Positions 51,721-61,045 of a stretch of DNA of 64,000 nucleotides are shown here, piece after piece (positions within the stretch are counted from its first letter, which is position 1; the number at the start of each line of letters is the position of its first letter). Both the position numbers and the translations under genes were made by a program. The notes beneath the pieces are model-generated. The model saw nothing but the letters and a program-made list of their open reading frames with translations, was not told where the DNA came from and did no database searches. Source of the stretch: TA-21 sp035620895 (GTDB lineage Archaea > Thermoproteota > Nitrososphaeria > Nitrososphaerales > Nitrososphaeraceae); NCBI GenBank assembly GCA_035620895.1, contig DASPFY010000009.1, forward strand, positions 1 through 64,000, in the 5' to 3' direction.

Positions 51721-52083
51721 CTATTGATTTTTTGCATAGGTCGTCATACCTGTGAAGTCAATTGCCACGCATTTGTCATCTCCAACTACCCACGCATTAT
51801 GACCCGGTGGAACAATTCCAACATCACCAGGACCAAATTCTTCTTCTGTGCCATCGTCCATAACAACTTTCATTCTTCCGGACACCACATATTGAGTGTG
51901 TGGTGCCTCACAACTTTTTGTTTTTGCTATCGGTTTTACGCATTTCTCCCAACTCCAGCCAGGCTCAAACTCTGCTCTTCCTATCGTAACATCACTAAAA
52001 GTTGCGATGTCTACTTTACCCTTTTCAAATTTTCTCGTTTCATCTGGAGCGCTGTTAAGATTCTTTTTAATAATTTTTGCCAT
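51721..52083 (-). CDS. cupin-domain protein
   Basis: 120 residues with one cupin barrel: FEPGWSWEKCVKPIAKTKSC, then APHTQYVVSGRMKVVMDDG (H and metal-site Glu/His pattern) and FGPGDVGIVPPGHNAWVVGD. Cys pairs (EKC, SCE) near the barrel are uncommon. Function unknown; perhaps a stress-linked small-molecule binder. Single gene. Confidence 0.82.
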   Translation of the reverse strand: MAKIIKKNLNSAPDETRKFEKGKVDIATFSDVTIGRAEFEPGWSWEKCVKPIAKTKSCEAPHTQYVVSGRMKVVMDDGTEEEFGPGDVGIVPPGHNAWVVGDDKCVAIDFTGMTTYAKNQ

Positions 52084-52151
52084 TGAATTTCAGCTCTTAC
52101 ACGATTTCATAATTATTAAGCATTTGTAAACTGCTCTGCCAGAGTTTAGAA

Positions 52152-52230
52152 GCAGCTAAATAATAACAAGCAGCAGAACCCTTCGACATGAATGGAACTA
52201 ATCCGGACGGGCTCCAGACCTGTAAATTCA
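52152..52230 (+). repeat. dispersed repeat family B, degenerate
   Basis: GCAGCTAAATAATAACAAGC, then AGAACCCTTCGACATGAATG and CCAGACCTGTAAATTCAG. Confidence 0.5.
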
Positions 52231-52370
52231 GTTCTAACATTTGTCCACCAGTGGCCCAAATATACAGAAAAAAGCTTTTGTTTCCATATATTAGAAAAAT
52301 CGTATTAGGATCGGATAAATATCTGATACTAAACGTAAAGATAGATATACGATTAGCGCTTATCATATAC

Positions 52371-52655
52371 ATGTATGATTCTTTTCATAAAAATAATCCT
52401 CGTAGTGACAAAGATAGACCAATCCCAACTATTCGACCAGTGATTAGATCTGACGAGCAACTCAAAGTTCTTCAAGACATTATCTCAAGTCCTAGAATAT
52501 CTCAAAATGTAAAAAAAAGGTTTATGGCTGAGAAAGCAGGTGGTTATTGTTCTGTGTGTGGCGATGTAGCAACTCAAATAGCAAGTTATGACATGGTTGA
52601 TGCCACGCTAGTGGAAAAGTATTGTGACACTTGTCTAGAGAGGGAAATTAATTAA
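52371..52655 (+). CDS. zinc-binding protein with C-terminal Cys4 ribbon
   Basis: 94 residues from ATG 52371 (the frame is open to 52188). Polar N-terminus with KVLQDIISSPRISQNVKKRF, then a ribbon GYCSVCGDVATQIASYDMVD and KYCDTCLERE (two C-x2-C pairs). The earlier stretch from 52188 is Ile-rich and less coding-like, so the downstream start is preferred. Unknown function; a 36-residue protein at 58770 has the same Cys4 layout. Confidence 0.65.
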   Translation: MYDSFHKNNPRSDKDRPIPTIRPVIRSDEQLKVLQDIISSPRISQNVKKRFMAEKAGGYCSVCGDVATQIASYDMVDATLVEKYCDTCLEREIN

Positions 52656-52760
52656 AAATTGACTACTTCAATAAGAAGAATGAAATACTCAGCCGCTAAT
52701 AAGGCTAACAATTGCAGGGCTATTTAAAATCCATTTATACTTTAAAGGATGATATTTATT

Positions 52761-52940
52761 ATGAAAACATTATCATGTCGGGATACTGGATTTGATTGCG
52801 ATTATATAATACAAGGAGAAACTGAAGAGGACATATTTAGGGATGGCGGACAGCATGCTCTGGATGATCATGGAATAAGAAGGGAAGACTTCACCCCGAA
52901 GTTTAATGAAAAACTTAGAGGGCTAATTAGAGATATCTGA
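52761..52940 (+). CDS. DUF1059 family small protein
   Basis: 59 residues from ATG 52761: MKTLSCRDTGFDCDYIIQGE, TEEDIFRDGGQHALDDHGIR, REDFTPKFNEKLRGLIRDI. Same family as 2473-2667 (cysteines at the same two positions and 'EHG/DHG…TP.F' end). Function unknown. Stands alone. Confidence 0.82.
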   Translation: MKTLSCRDTGFDCDYIIQGETEEDIFRDGGQHALDDHGIRREDFTPKFNEKLRGLIRDI

Positions 52941-53798
52941 CTATATTACGATTCTTGAAATTATTGATTCGTAAAATTGTTAGTCAAATGACGCTAAAAT
53001 AAAAAGGTGGAAGAAATTATGCATCTCCATGTGGACTTAGGATTTATTCGAAATCAAATTAATCAATTTTAGGAAAGACTGGCGGAAGGGACTATAATGG
53101 TTGAATTAGATGAACAAGAATCAACCATATCCCGCCGGTATCCTGACTTGTAATTACTATCGATATCTCAATTATAAATAACTATGATCCAAATTATCTA
53201 ACATTTCATCACAAATAAATCTCCATCTAAATATTTATGATATTTAAAACCAATAACTCACATAATAGGTAACTATTTGTTCACCTGTCGTCAAGAACCA
53301 TCAGAGAATTAGAAGAATAGCGGCATTTACTAGCTAATCGTACTATATGCTAATGAAAGCTGTTACTAGTTACAAGTCATATATTCTGTAATTTCCTTTG
53401 ATTTTTGGTTACTGATGTCTGTACCAACTCCTCTTTTCGCTTTAACTTGCAAGAGAATTAATCTCCTTTTTTTCTATCACTGAACTTAAACCTAATTCTA
53501 ATTCTGATTTTAAGGATTAGCAAAAAATGTATTTATTGGATTATTATCCACTTTAAGAAACATATAGTACCATCATGTAGTAATAGTATATACATGATTA
53601 TAATTGAAAAGTTATTATTAATGAGTATTAAGGTAGAGAATATAAACTTCTGTCTTTTATGTTAATTCTTTTATCCACTGCAGGTTTGAACATACAGAAT
53701 TCGAATGCGTGAAGCAAAGAAATTCATTAATCCCAAATTCTTCAAAAAAGTCATTTAGTAGAATACCCATAAATGATTGTTTGTGTATACAGTATTAG
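52941..53798. other. 858-bp gene-free region with an arsC relic
   Basis: Contains the arsC relic (53370-53447), a 17-codon frame at 53019 preceded by AGGTGG, and otherwise degenerate AT-rich DNA. No larger gene. Confidence 0.6.
53370..53447 (-). pseudogene. arsC relic (about 25 codons)
   Basis: On the minus strand the frame reads G-V-G-T-D-I-S-N-Q-K-S-K-E-I-T-E-Y-M-T and then stops, matching residues 61-78 of the arsC at 17272-17700 (EADIDISNQKSKELTEDMI). DNA identity is high across GATTTTTGGTTACT. Both ends are lost. Confidence 0.65.
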
Positions 53799-54314
53799 AT
53801 GAAAGGAGAACCTGGTAGTAGGGTAAAAAATTACTTTACAAAATTTTATATGAAGTATACCAACGCCATTTCGCTCAACAAGAATCTATTACTATCAGGT
53901 TCAGCCGGTTTTATTGTTAGTCTTATAGTAGCATACGTATCTACGAAGTATTCCAATGATGATTTTGTAACTTCTGCATTAACTGTAGTAGCCGGATTCA
54001 TCTCCTCTAAAATAGTTTTTATTATTCTTTTTCATCTTGATAATAAGAAAATATATACAATAAAACTAACTGGCAAATTGAACTTTGATATTCTAAAACA
54101 AATAGTAACAAAGATGATATTTGCTGATGCTATATTTGATATTATCAATAACGTATCAAGGTTCTTCATTCTACTTGAATTGTTGAGAATAGAATATCAG
54201 CCAGTACAAGCTGCAATAATAGCATCTATTATGGCCTCATGTTTCTCTTATTTAGCCATAAACTTAATTGTAAGACGTATACACGTATTTAGATTTAGGA
54301 AAAAGTTATCCTAA
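53799..54314 (+). CDS. four-helix membrane protein, unknown function
   Basis: 171 residues with four likely membrane segments: about 34-50 (SGSAGFIVSLIVAYVS), 58-76, 108-128 and 137-156. Basic ends. Resembles GtrA-like small four-span proteins in layout only. Unknown function. Monocistronic. Confidence 0.6.
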   Translation: MKGEPGSRVKNYFTKFYMKYTNAISLNKNLLLSGSAGFIVSLIVAYVSTKYSNDDFVTSALTVVAGFISSKIVFIILFHLDNKKIYTIKLTGKLNFDILKQIVTKMIFADAIFDIINNVSRFFILLELLRIEYQPVQAAIIASIMASCFSYLAINLIVRRIHVFRFRKKLS

Positions 54315-54472
54315 GCAATATGAGAACACACTAGTTATGTTGATATCCTAGATGGTTTGAATCAGTTCTTGAAAGGTTACGAATATAGCGAAAATATTAG
54401 TCTTTTCATCATAAATATGATTCCCATAACATTATCAACATAATATTTAAGAACTTTGTTGGTCTGCTAGTT

Positions 54473-54808
54473 TTATTTAAATTTTCTATTGATATCTCGT
54501 ATTATAAAATGTAACCAATGAGTACGTTCTTTTTCAGGGACAAAACAAAATTCTCTAGCCTGAACCATGAGTTTTCGTTTGGTAGGACGATAACAAACGC
54601 TGCATTCAAGACCTCCATCTCTGTTTAGGAAATTAATGTGATTGACTGCTATTTCAACAAGGTTATTATTTCTATATTTATCTACAACTTGTGGTTTAAA
54701 TCTCATCCATTGAGTATCTCGCCAATGACCAGTAATTGGATCTGTACTATCCAGATAATCTAATTCATGAGATATCCTATCATTCTCTTTCGGACTTAAC
54801 CATTCCAA
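54473..54808 (-). CDS. hypothetical protein with CxxC
   Basis: 111 residues from TTG 54808: EWLSPKENDRISHELDYLDS, FKPQVVDKYRNNNLVEIAVN, then GGLECSVCYRPTKRKLMVQA. The pair ECSVC and a later Cys may bind zinc. The frame is open about 40 bases further upstream (…RKTLAIKLEWL), so the start is uncertain. It follows the 56-aa protein below closely and could be coupled. Confidence 0.45.
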   Translation of the reverse strand: MEWLSPKENDRISHELDYLDSTDPITGHWRDTQWMRFKPQVVDKYRNNNLVEIAVNHINFLNRDGGLECSVCYRPTKRKLMVQAREFCFVPEKERTHWLHFIIRDINRKFK

Positions 54809-54816
54809 TTTGATGG

Positions 54817-54987
54817 CTAGGGTTTTTCGAGAAGAATCGGCCTGCTAAAGTCGAAGTTATGTAGTCCAAATCTTATTGTTTTATCTGTACATGGAATATT
54901 ATTTTCCATAAAACTTGACCATGAAATTTCACATGTTCTACATTTAAATTCCCCTGGTGAACCTGCTGGTTTTATTGTTCTTGTCAT
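54817..54987 (-). CDS. 56-aa Cys-containing protein
   Basis: MTRTIKPAGSPGEFKCRTCE, ISWSSFMENNIPCTDKTIRF, GLHNFDFSRPILLEKP. Two cysteine pairs' worth (CRTC and a third Cys) suggest a small zinc ribbon. ATG 54987; stop at 54817. Adjacent to the 54473-54808 gene in the same direction. Confidence 0.5.
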   Translation of the reverse strand: MTRTIKPAGSPGEFKCRTCEISWSSFMENNIPCTDKTIRFGLHNFDFSRPILLEKP

Positions 54988-55403
54988 GGTTAACTATACT
55001 ACGATTAGGTATAATATGCTTACCTATTGATACCTAAACTTTAGTTTTCCTATACAAACTTGGTACAAAATTCATCAAAAATTCTTAATTCACTGTGCAA
55101 TTTGTAGGATTCAATTATTCTAGGAGTCTGACGAGAAGCGATAGAATGTAAAAGAAATCAAAGGTTAAGCGAAGCTCGAAAATAAGGAACGGCAAAGGAT
55201 GAGGAACGGGAAATATTATGATAGGCGAACATTACTCAATATGTAGTTGGGATTCCGATCCCTAGTAATCTGAAAAAATATTAAGCTTACTACTTCCTTA
55301 TTGACATCAAACCATCCTTGAATTATTTCTTTAATCTAGATCTATGCATATAGAGCTAATTACGTTCATTCATATTACGGAACGAACAAACATTATTCTA
55401 ACT
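54988..55403. other. 416-bp intergenic region
   Basis: Purine-rich between 55130 and 55210 (AAGGAACGGCAAAGGATGAG…) with no clear frame. Promoter of the TRAM gene lies at the end. Nothing else seen. Confidence 0.45.
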
Positions 55404-55613
55404 ATGAGTTATAGAAGTGGTTTTGGAGGTCCAAAACCAGTCGAAATGGGGAAGGAATACGAAGTTGAAATATCAGAAATAAGCAGGAGGGGCGATGGAA
55501 TTGCTAGAATCCAGGGATTTGTAATATTTGTTGAAGGTGCAAAAACTGGACAGAAAACGAACATAAGAATTACCAGTGTGGGAGATCGCTTCGCAAAAGC
55601 ACAAGTTGTGTGA
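55404..55613 (+). CDS. TRAM-domain RNA-binding protein
   Basis: 69 residues from ATG 55404 (frame open to 55344): MSYRSGFGGPKPVEMGKEYE, VEISEISRRGDGIARIQGFV, IFVEGAKTGQKTNIRITSVG. Same domain as 37839-38117 but with a shorter N-terminus. Expected RNA-chaperone-like role. Confidence 0.92.
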   Translation: MSYRSGFGGPKPVEMGKEYEVEISEISRRGDGIARIQGFVIFVEGAKTGQKTNIRITSVGDRFAKAQVV

Positions 55614-55829
55614 ATTAAGAAAGATCCGTAATGTAGTTAAAAATCTTTAGTAAAAGCGGTGACATTAAGACCTCTCGTATGTGCTTAATTTGTTGCCCGT
55701 ATTTATTTTTTATATTATCCTAAAATTAAGAAACTCTTTTTATTGTTAATAGGTTGAATAATTAAGCCCTAAAATATTAGCTGTCCATAATCCTTACGCA
55801 CTAAAGCACTCATTGAATTCAGAATTCAA

Positions 55830-56123
55830 TCAGAATAATTCATTACTTTTTTTATACTCAAAATATCGCCTAGAAAATTCTTTATCAATCTCTTCATTCT
55901 TAATAATTTCGCCTCTACGTCCAGGGGTCCTTATAACTTGCTGGTTAACTATTTTTCTTTCATCTTCCAATTCGTTGAATCCTAAATATGTGTCGTAGAT
56001 TCGTTGTTTCATGGTCCTTAGGTAAATGCTATATCTTTCTCTAAAATCATCCTCGACTTCCGAAAAAATATTAACACTCAGTTCGGGGTCGGTCCACATC
56101 TTAATGTATTTATTCCTTCTCAC
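55830..56123 (-). CDS. hypothetical protein
   Basis: 97 residues, very charged and helical (DDFRERYSIYLRTMKQRIYD, NELEDERKIVNQQ, EEIDKEFSRRYFEYKKSNEL). No family recognised. No cysteine or membrane segment. Confidence 0.55.
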   Translation of the reverse strand: MRRNKYIKMWTDPELSVNIFSEVEDDFRERYSIYLRTMKQRIYDTYLGFNELEDERKIVNQQVIRTPGRRGEIIKNEEIDKEFSRRYFEYKKSNELF

Positions 56124-56182
56124 ATATAAGAATGCACTGTTACGCCATGAACAAACTAGAGATTATGAATTATCTTTGGTAA

Positions 56183-56272
56183 CTTTAATTGAAGCATTGG
56201 ACTCCGATATCATATTTGGCAAGTTCTACTATGTTATACCATTCTCCAAACACTGAGGTAAATCTATCTATT
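56183..56272 (+). repeat. duplicated segment, copy 2 (partner 38332-38420)
   Basis: Same sequence as copy 1 with a few substitutions (AAG for ATG, CCA for ACA), next to the end of a minus-strand gene as in copy 1. Confidence 0.65.
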
Positions 56273-57449
56273 AATTTCTTACGAAAGGAGAGTTAGCATG
56301 TTCTACAATCGAGTTATAGAGCAAGATATGCTCTTTGGCAACTTCCTTCCAGAGTAGATGCTTTCTAAAGTCTACAACCGCATCTTTGTATCGATTGTAA
56401 TTCATTTTAAGTTTTAGAAGAGAATTTGAGAAATTGACTGGATTGCGATTAGACATTATCCCTAACTTCATATCGGAGAATTCTTTGAAAAATTCCAACT
56501 TACTTGAAATGAATGGAAGTCCATGAGCTAGTCCATCGTACATGACGCCTGAACCTGAAGTAACTTTGTAAGGAAGGATCAGAGCATCGGCACAATAGAA
56601 GAGCAATGACAAATCCTTGTCACTTAGAAATCCCCTGTTCAAGTTGATCACCCCTTCATTTTCAAATTTATCCTTTAGTTTTTCTCTTCCATAATGATTT
56701 CGTGACGTATTTATTACAACTTTCCAATTCTTAGGTATCTTCATCTTTCTAATTACATCCCATCCCTTGGTTGCGGTCATAAAGCCCACGGCTAAGGCAA
56801 TGTTCGCGTGTTCAGGAAGTAAGAACATTTTCCTCGCCTCCTTTCTATCTAACGGAGGTGAAATGTTAGGCTCTGCCCCATGATATATCAAAGTACTACC
56901 GGGGATAATATTGGCTAGATATTTAGAAAAGACAACTCCGGCTTTATTGGGGCCTATTTTTTGCCTGTTTAGGGAATTAAACGAATCATAATTTAGTAGA
57001 TGTGTCCAATAGTCGTATGCCATCCTTAGTAAAGTCCCAAGGCGCCCAAATCTTCTATTATTTAATGGAACTACCAATCTCATCCATTGAGTAAAAGTGT
57101 ATGCCGAATGAAAAGTGGTGACTATAGGAACTGTGCATTCATCGTAGAATGATTCTATATTTGTGTGTGTTTTTTTAGGATTTATTGGATCTAAATGTAT
57201 TCCGTATAGTCCATGCTCATACTGAACATGGACTACATCTGGTTCAACCTCTTTAACTATTTTTAAGAGGACTTTAGAATTATCTTGATTATTTGGTGAA
57301 ATTCCATTGTAATCTCCGTTTCCGTCTTCATTGCATGCGACAATTACCTCCATACCTTCGCTTCTTAACGAATCGACTACCCTCTTACAGTAGCGTCCAA
57401 CTCCACCCTGCATGGGCGGGTACTCCGTTGAAATCATCAATATTTTCAA
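56271..57449 (-). CDS. GT4-family glycosyltransferase
   Basis: 392 residues, GT-B fold. N-terminal MKILMISTEYPPMQGGVGRY, DVVHVQYEHGLYGIHLDPIN and TTFHSAYTFTQWMR; C-terminal nucleotide-sugar half with LAVGFMTATKGWDVIR and LILPYKVTSGSGVMYDGLAH, GLPFISS (the acidic-loop region of GT4). Expected to add a sugar to a glycan or glycolipid. No other glycan genes are near except the radical SAM gene 1.6 kb away. Confidence 0.9.
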   Translation of the reverse strand: MKILMISTEYPPMQGGVGRYCKRVVDSLRSEGMEVIVACNEDGNGDYNGISPNNQDNSKVLLKIVKEVEPDVVHVQYEHGLYGIHLDPINPKKTHTNIESFYDECTVPIVTTFHSAYTFTQWMRLVVPLNNRRFGRLGTLLRMAYDYWTHLLNYDSFNSLNRQKIGPNKAGVVFSKYLANIIPGSTLIYHGAEPNISPPLDRKEARKMFLLPEHANIALAVGFMTATKGWDVIRKMKIPKNWKVVINTSRNHYGREKLKDKFENEGVINLNRGFLSDKDLSLLFYCADALILPYKVTSGSGVMYDGLAHGLPFISSKLEFFKEFSDMKLGIMSNRNPVNFSNSLLKLKMNYNRYKDAVVDFRKHLLWKEVAKEHILLYNSIVEHANSPFVRN

Positions 57450-57678
57450 AATTATTCACTCTGGAATTTTAGTTATATACAATAATTTAATACACATCAT
57501 ACTATATCATCCTTTGTGTTTGTACCTGGCATAATGATGTGTCCTATGACCATCTTTTAGTAACATTAGTCTTGCAATCAGTTTACAAATTTCTCAATTA
57601 TGGACAATTAATTGTATGAGCATGAATGTATCTAAACATTCTTAAGTCTATCATACCCATTATAATATAGTAATTACA

Positions 57679-57894
57679 ATGACACAAAATACTAGATATT
57701 TGATTAGCTTGGTTGAAAAGTGCCGCGAGGAGAATGACATAGGACAGCGAATTGCAATTTTAGAATCCATAAATTGTTTATTGCCTATAGATACAAAGTT
57801 AAGTATCCCTTCTCTGATCACAAATAGTTGCATAGATAACATATTGAGTGCTTTCGAAGTTAGATTATCACCACCGATATACACTCATTTGTAA
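57679..57894 (+). CDS. small hypothetical protein
   Basis: 71 residues: MTQNTRYLISLVEKCREEND, IGQRIAILESINCLLPIDTK and a C-terminal LSAFEVRLSPPIYTHL. Helical, two cysteines. Chosen over the minus-strand alternative because of its charged helical pattern. Function unknown. Confidence 0.5.
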   Translation: MTQNTRYLISLVEKCREENDIGQRIAILESINCLLPIDTKLSIPSLITNSCIDNILSAFEVRLSPPIYTHL

Positions 57895-58295
57895 GGGGAC
57901 AACGCACTATTAATTTTGAACAATAAGTGGCTTTATTCGACCAAAAATCTATTGATATTAGGAATTTTCGGGCATTTTAATAGCATTTGCAAGACTATTG
58001 CAAGGTAAAGTCTCAAATATTATTATCAAGTCATTAGAAAGTAGCAAAAATATCTATTCATACAGAACTTACCAAATTATGACAACCGATAGATAGGGTG
58101 GTGCTCCAGAAGTCTTACATTTTTACATGAATAAATTATTGTACAATGTATATGTCATCGAATTGATTGTTTACTAAAGTTTTCATATTAGAAGGTCCTT
58201 ATCTTCTCATAGATTTCTTGGTGAAATAAGTAGTTAACAAATTTTTGTTGTCAATAAATTTCTGATATTGACAAGCCCAACATGATGAAAATTAA
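57895..58295. other. 401-bp intergenic region
   Basis: AT-rich, with no recognised gene, repeat or RNA. Confidence 0.45.
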
Positions 58296-58463
58296 CTATC
58301 CAGATTTCTTAAGTCTTACCAAAGAACATTCTTTATTTGTAAGCTTCCTACATTTGTCACTATGTCGCCACTGACCGTTGTTAAAGTACTCTAAATGTCT
58401 AATATTATCTCTATTTGTAGTAATCCGTTCATTTCCATTCTTTGCAGATGTTGACTTTGCCAT
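58296..58463 (-). CDS. small basic hypothetical protein
   Basis: 55 residues from ATG 58463 (frame open to 58532): MAKSTSAKNGNERITTNRDN, IRHLEYFNNGQWRHSDKCRK, LTNKECSLVRLKKSG. Basic, with two Cys (DKC, KEC). Possibly nucleic-acid binding. Coding support is weak. Confidence 0.4.
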   Translation of the reverse strand: MAKSTSAKNGNERITTNRDNIRHLEYFNNGQWRHSDKCRKLTNKECSLVRLKKSG

Positions 58464-58769
58464 TATCTCGATTCTTCTCCTCATGGTTAAACAATTATTG
58501 TTAGTAGAACATTCCATAAAAACATTGTCCATAAAATTGTCTTAATTCCTTGGTAGGGACAGTATTTTCCAAATTCTGGAAACGATCAAAAACTCAGGAA
58601 TCGCATACAAATTGTTATTTATCAGAGAAATATTATTAATTGGTATCAAATATGTCATTAAATCTATTATTTCAGCATAATGTTAATAAAACTAAATTTT
58701 GATTTTTAAGAAAGTCTCAAGTGGAAAGAACGATATACTATTATACACCTAATATTGCAAACAACCTAA

Positions 58770-58880
58770 ATGGAAAAATTATGTCAAATATGTAACAAAA
58801 ATAAAATTGAAGTTTATCAGCTAGATTTTGAAGTATGTTTTGATTGTTGGATGAACCAAACCACTCCAAAAATTTATTAG
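58770..58880 (+). CDS. 36-aa Cys4 zinc-ribbon protein
   Basis: MEKLCQICNKNKIEVYQLDF, EVCFDCWMNQTTPKIY. Two C-x2-C pairs (CQIC and CFDC) 18 residues apart are a complete zinc ribbon; nothing else is present. Similar layout to 52371-52655. AT-rich promoter with ATATACTATTATACACC upstream. Confidence 0.55.
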   Translation: MEKLCQICNKNKIEVYQLDFEVCFDCWMNQTTPKIY

Positions 58881-59091
58881 TTTAGTTATTTTCAAATTCG
58901 AAATTCTAACTAGATTCCTAATGAATAGTGAACCGTAGTCGTGTATATCACAGTGTATATCATCCTAGTGGTAGTGTATATTAATACTAATTTTATTTTT
59001 GTGTCAGTTTCTTATCAATCATTAGTAACGATAATCTATTTTATAGCGAGTCAAATTATACCAATAAATACATAGTCAAAGATGTGAAATG

Positions 59092-60060
59092 TTATGCACC
59101 TGAAATGCCATTTGCAACTAATACCGAATAGCAGCCAAGTCCACAGTCTTCACAGATTGGCTTTAGTGACTTGGAATCAGCACTACCAATGCAACAGGGC
59201 TGCTTAACTCTTCCCATATGATCCAAAGAAAGTATGGCCCATGTCGGACATTGCACAGGAGTTGTCCCGTTACCTCCCCAATTTCCTTTCATCAAGGATA
59301 GTTGTTTCTCACTGTTAATTACAAAATCCGGATATTTTCTTCTTAGGTCTATGAGTCGATCTACCAGATCATTACGTAATTTTCCAAATTCTATCCACAA
59401 AGGATCTCCTTTCATAAATGGTGTGTGAAACTGAAACCCTATCTTGTTGACTTTTCCAACCCATTCTTCAGCCAAGTCAATAGCTGTAGCGCAATTCACC
59501 GAATTGATAGTCATTGTGATCCAAATATCTTTCCAGGCAGGTTTGCCATTCCGAGGAGGTCCTTTAATATACTCTATAATGTTACTTTTGGTTTTGGCGT
59601 AGGAACCCTTTCCTCTAATAGCATCGTGAGCTTTTTCAGTCCCATCTAATGATATCCAATAAAAGTAAAGATTTTTGATCCTTTTCAGAGGAAAATAGCC
59701 ATTTGTGACCACACATATCCTTCTAGGCATCTCTTCACAAAATACGTCTATAATCTCTGGTCTCATAGTTGGTTCTCCTCCAACCAGTGTGACAACAAAA
59801 AGATTTTGCTTCTTGAATGTTTTTCTGATTGTTGCTCTCCAGTCCTCTACGCTTAAATCTTGATTATCCTCCTTTCTATTTAGCCACCAGTAGCAGTGTG
59901 AGCAGTGGAGGTTACAAACATTAATTATGTCGGCTGAGCCGTATAGTGCTGGCTTTGTATGAAATAGCTTGATACCAACAAACTTCTTGAAGATGCTGAC
60001 ATACAGGGGTATCTCTCTAACAATGTCGGTTATTCCACGACCATAAACTAGGTCTACCAT
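59092..60060 (-). CDS. radical SAM enzyme
   Basis: 322 residues. Iron-sulphur motif C49-x3-C53-x2-C56 (CNLHCSHC), GGEPTMRPE, YFYWISLDGTEKAHDAIRG, and a C-terminal cysteine cluster (QPCCIGS, CEDCGLGCY) like an auxiliary SPASM cluster. HpnH-like and peptide- or sugar-modifying enzymes share this plan; the substrate is unknown. Leaderless: TATA-like TTTATAAATTAAG about 25 bp before ATG 60060. Confidence 0.9.
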   Translation of the reverse strand: MVDLVYGRGITDIVREIPLYVSIFKKFVGIKLFHTKPALYGSADIINVCNLHCSHCYWWLNRKEDNQDLSVEDWRATIRKTFKKQNLFVVTLVGGEPTMRPEIIDVFCEEMPRRICVVTNGYFPLKRIKNLYFYWISLDGTEKAHDAIRGKGSYAKTKSNIIEYIKGPPRNGKPAWKDIWITMTINSVNCATAIDLAEEWVGKVNKIGFQFHTPFMKGDPLWIEFGKLRNDLVDRLIDLRRKYPDFVINSEKQLSLMKGNWGGNGTTPVQCPTWAILSLDHMGRVKQPCCIGSADSKSLKPICEDCGLGCYSVLVANGISGA

Positions 60061-60406
60061 ATAGGTTGTAATGCAGCACTTAATTTATAAAGTTAAATGA
60101 TCTGGCTGATAGGATGGGTTTTGGTCGGCCTAGATTGCTAATCCTGTCAGCTGCATCTGCGAATAATTTGTATACTAATTGAGGATTAGCAATCACCAAT
60201 TAGTCACGTTACTTGACAGAACCAATTCGGATTACATAATTCATAAACTATGTAAATTACAAGATCGTATTGACGTTAATTGTGGTAATCAATCCTATTC
60301 AGACAAAATGATATTTCGATGTTTTATGTATTCAGGTAAATATGAAGTTCTATAACTCTTCATAATGTTATAATTTAGTTTATTAAGTTGATTATGGGTT
60401 CTCTAA
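60061..60406. promoter_or_regulatory. intergenic region with interleaved inverted repeats
   Basis: GATTGCTAATCCT (60133-60145) pairs perfectly with AGGATTAGCAATC (60182-60194); ACTAATTG (60174-60181) pairs with CAATTAGT (60197-60204). The pairings interlock (first-third, second-fourth), so they would make a pseudoknot or compete. They lie upstream of the TATA box of the radical SAM gene. The rest is plain AT-rich DNA. Confidence 0.5.
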
Positions 60407-60568
60407 TTACAGATTATTCGCAGCCTTCATCCTACTGACTAGCTTATACATATTGTCATGACATTGACATTCACAAATTCTTGTTACGCTTGAGTTATTG
60501 ATCATTTCTATTATATCTCCATCACACAAATCATGCTGCTGTTGAATACATTTTGTGGATTTATTCAA
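60407..60568 (-). CDS. 53-aa cysteine-rich protein
   Basis: From TTG 60568: MNKSTKCIQQQHDLCDGDII, EMINNSSVTRICECQCHDNM, YKLVSRMKAANNL. Five Cys and two His (CECQCHD cluster) suggest a metal site. No ATG; TTG start is the only option. Unknown function. Confidence 0.45.
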   Translation of the reverse strand: MNKSTKCIQQQHDLCDGDIIEMINNSSVTRICECQCHDNMYKLVSRMKAANNL

Positions 60569-61045
60569 TAGATATTATTATGTCCACACCAATTAATGGT
60601 TATCTTTCTTATTTTTCGAAATCTGCCAAATATGATTGGAAAATTAGTTGGCTGATTTTTCCGATGATCAGTATTATTATTGGAACAAGTAAACTGGATG
60701 GTTATGTGCTCACTTAAGCATCAGTTTTTTAGAGGTAGTTAGGACAGCGGTTTGACTTTTGTGCTTTTTTTTAAAGTCGCTTCCATTCGTTAGTTGCATT
60801 ATTTTCATAGTTTAATTGAGACATGAGATTTATCAGTTAATCACTTATGTTGCCAATTATAGGATTGATCGCCCAATCCATAGCAGGTATATTTTAGTTA
60901 GAATTTTGTCCTAATTTTTGGATTGTTAAATTGATTTCAAAACTTTTGCGACCCTCCCGCAATGCATTGATTCCTAATCGTTCTCTTTCATGTTAGATAA
61001 CACTATCATAAAGGAACCGGTATTAATACAAACAGAGGTTTAGAT
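60569..61045. other. 477-bp intergenic region
   Basis: A minus-strand stretch at about 60899-60993 reads R-E-R-L-G-I-N-A-L-R-E-G-R-K-S-F-E-I-N and stops, perhaps a gene remnant without a start. No repeat or RNA recognised. Confidence 0.4.

Noticed and set aside
53098..53155. 18-codon frame MVELDEQESTISRRYPDL
   Set aside because: Too short and with no conserved pattern; left as part of a gene-free region.
57660..57884. Minus-strand frame opposite 57679-57894
   Set aside because: Less charged and without a good start; the plus-strand frame looks more like a protein.
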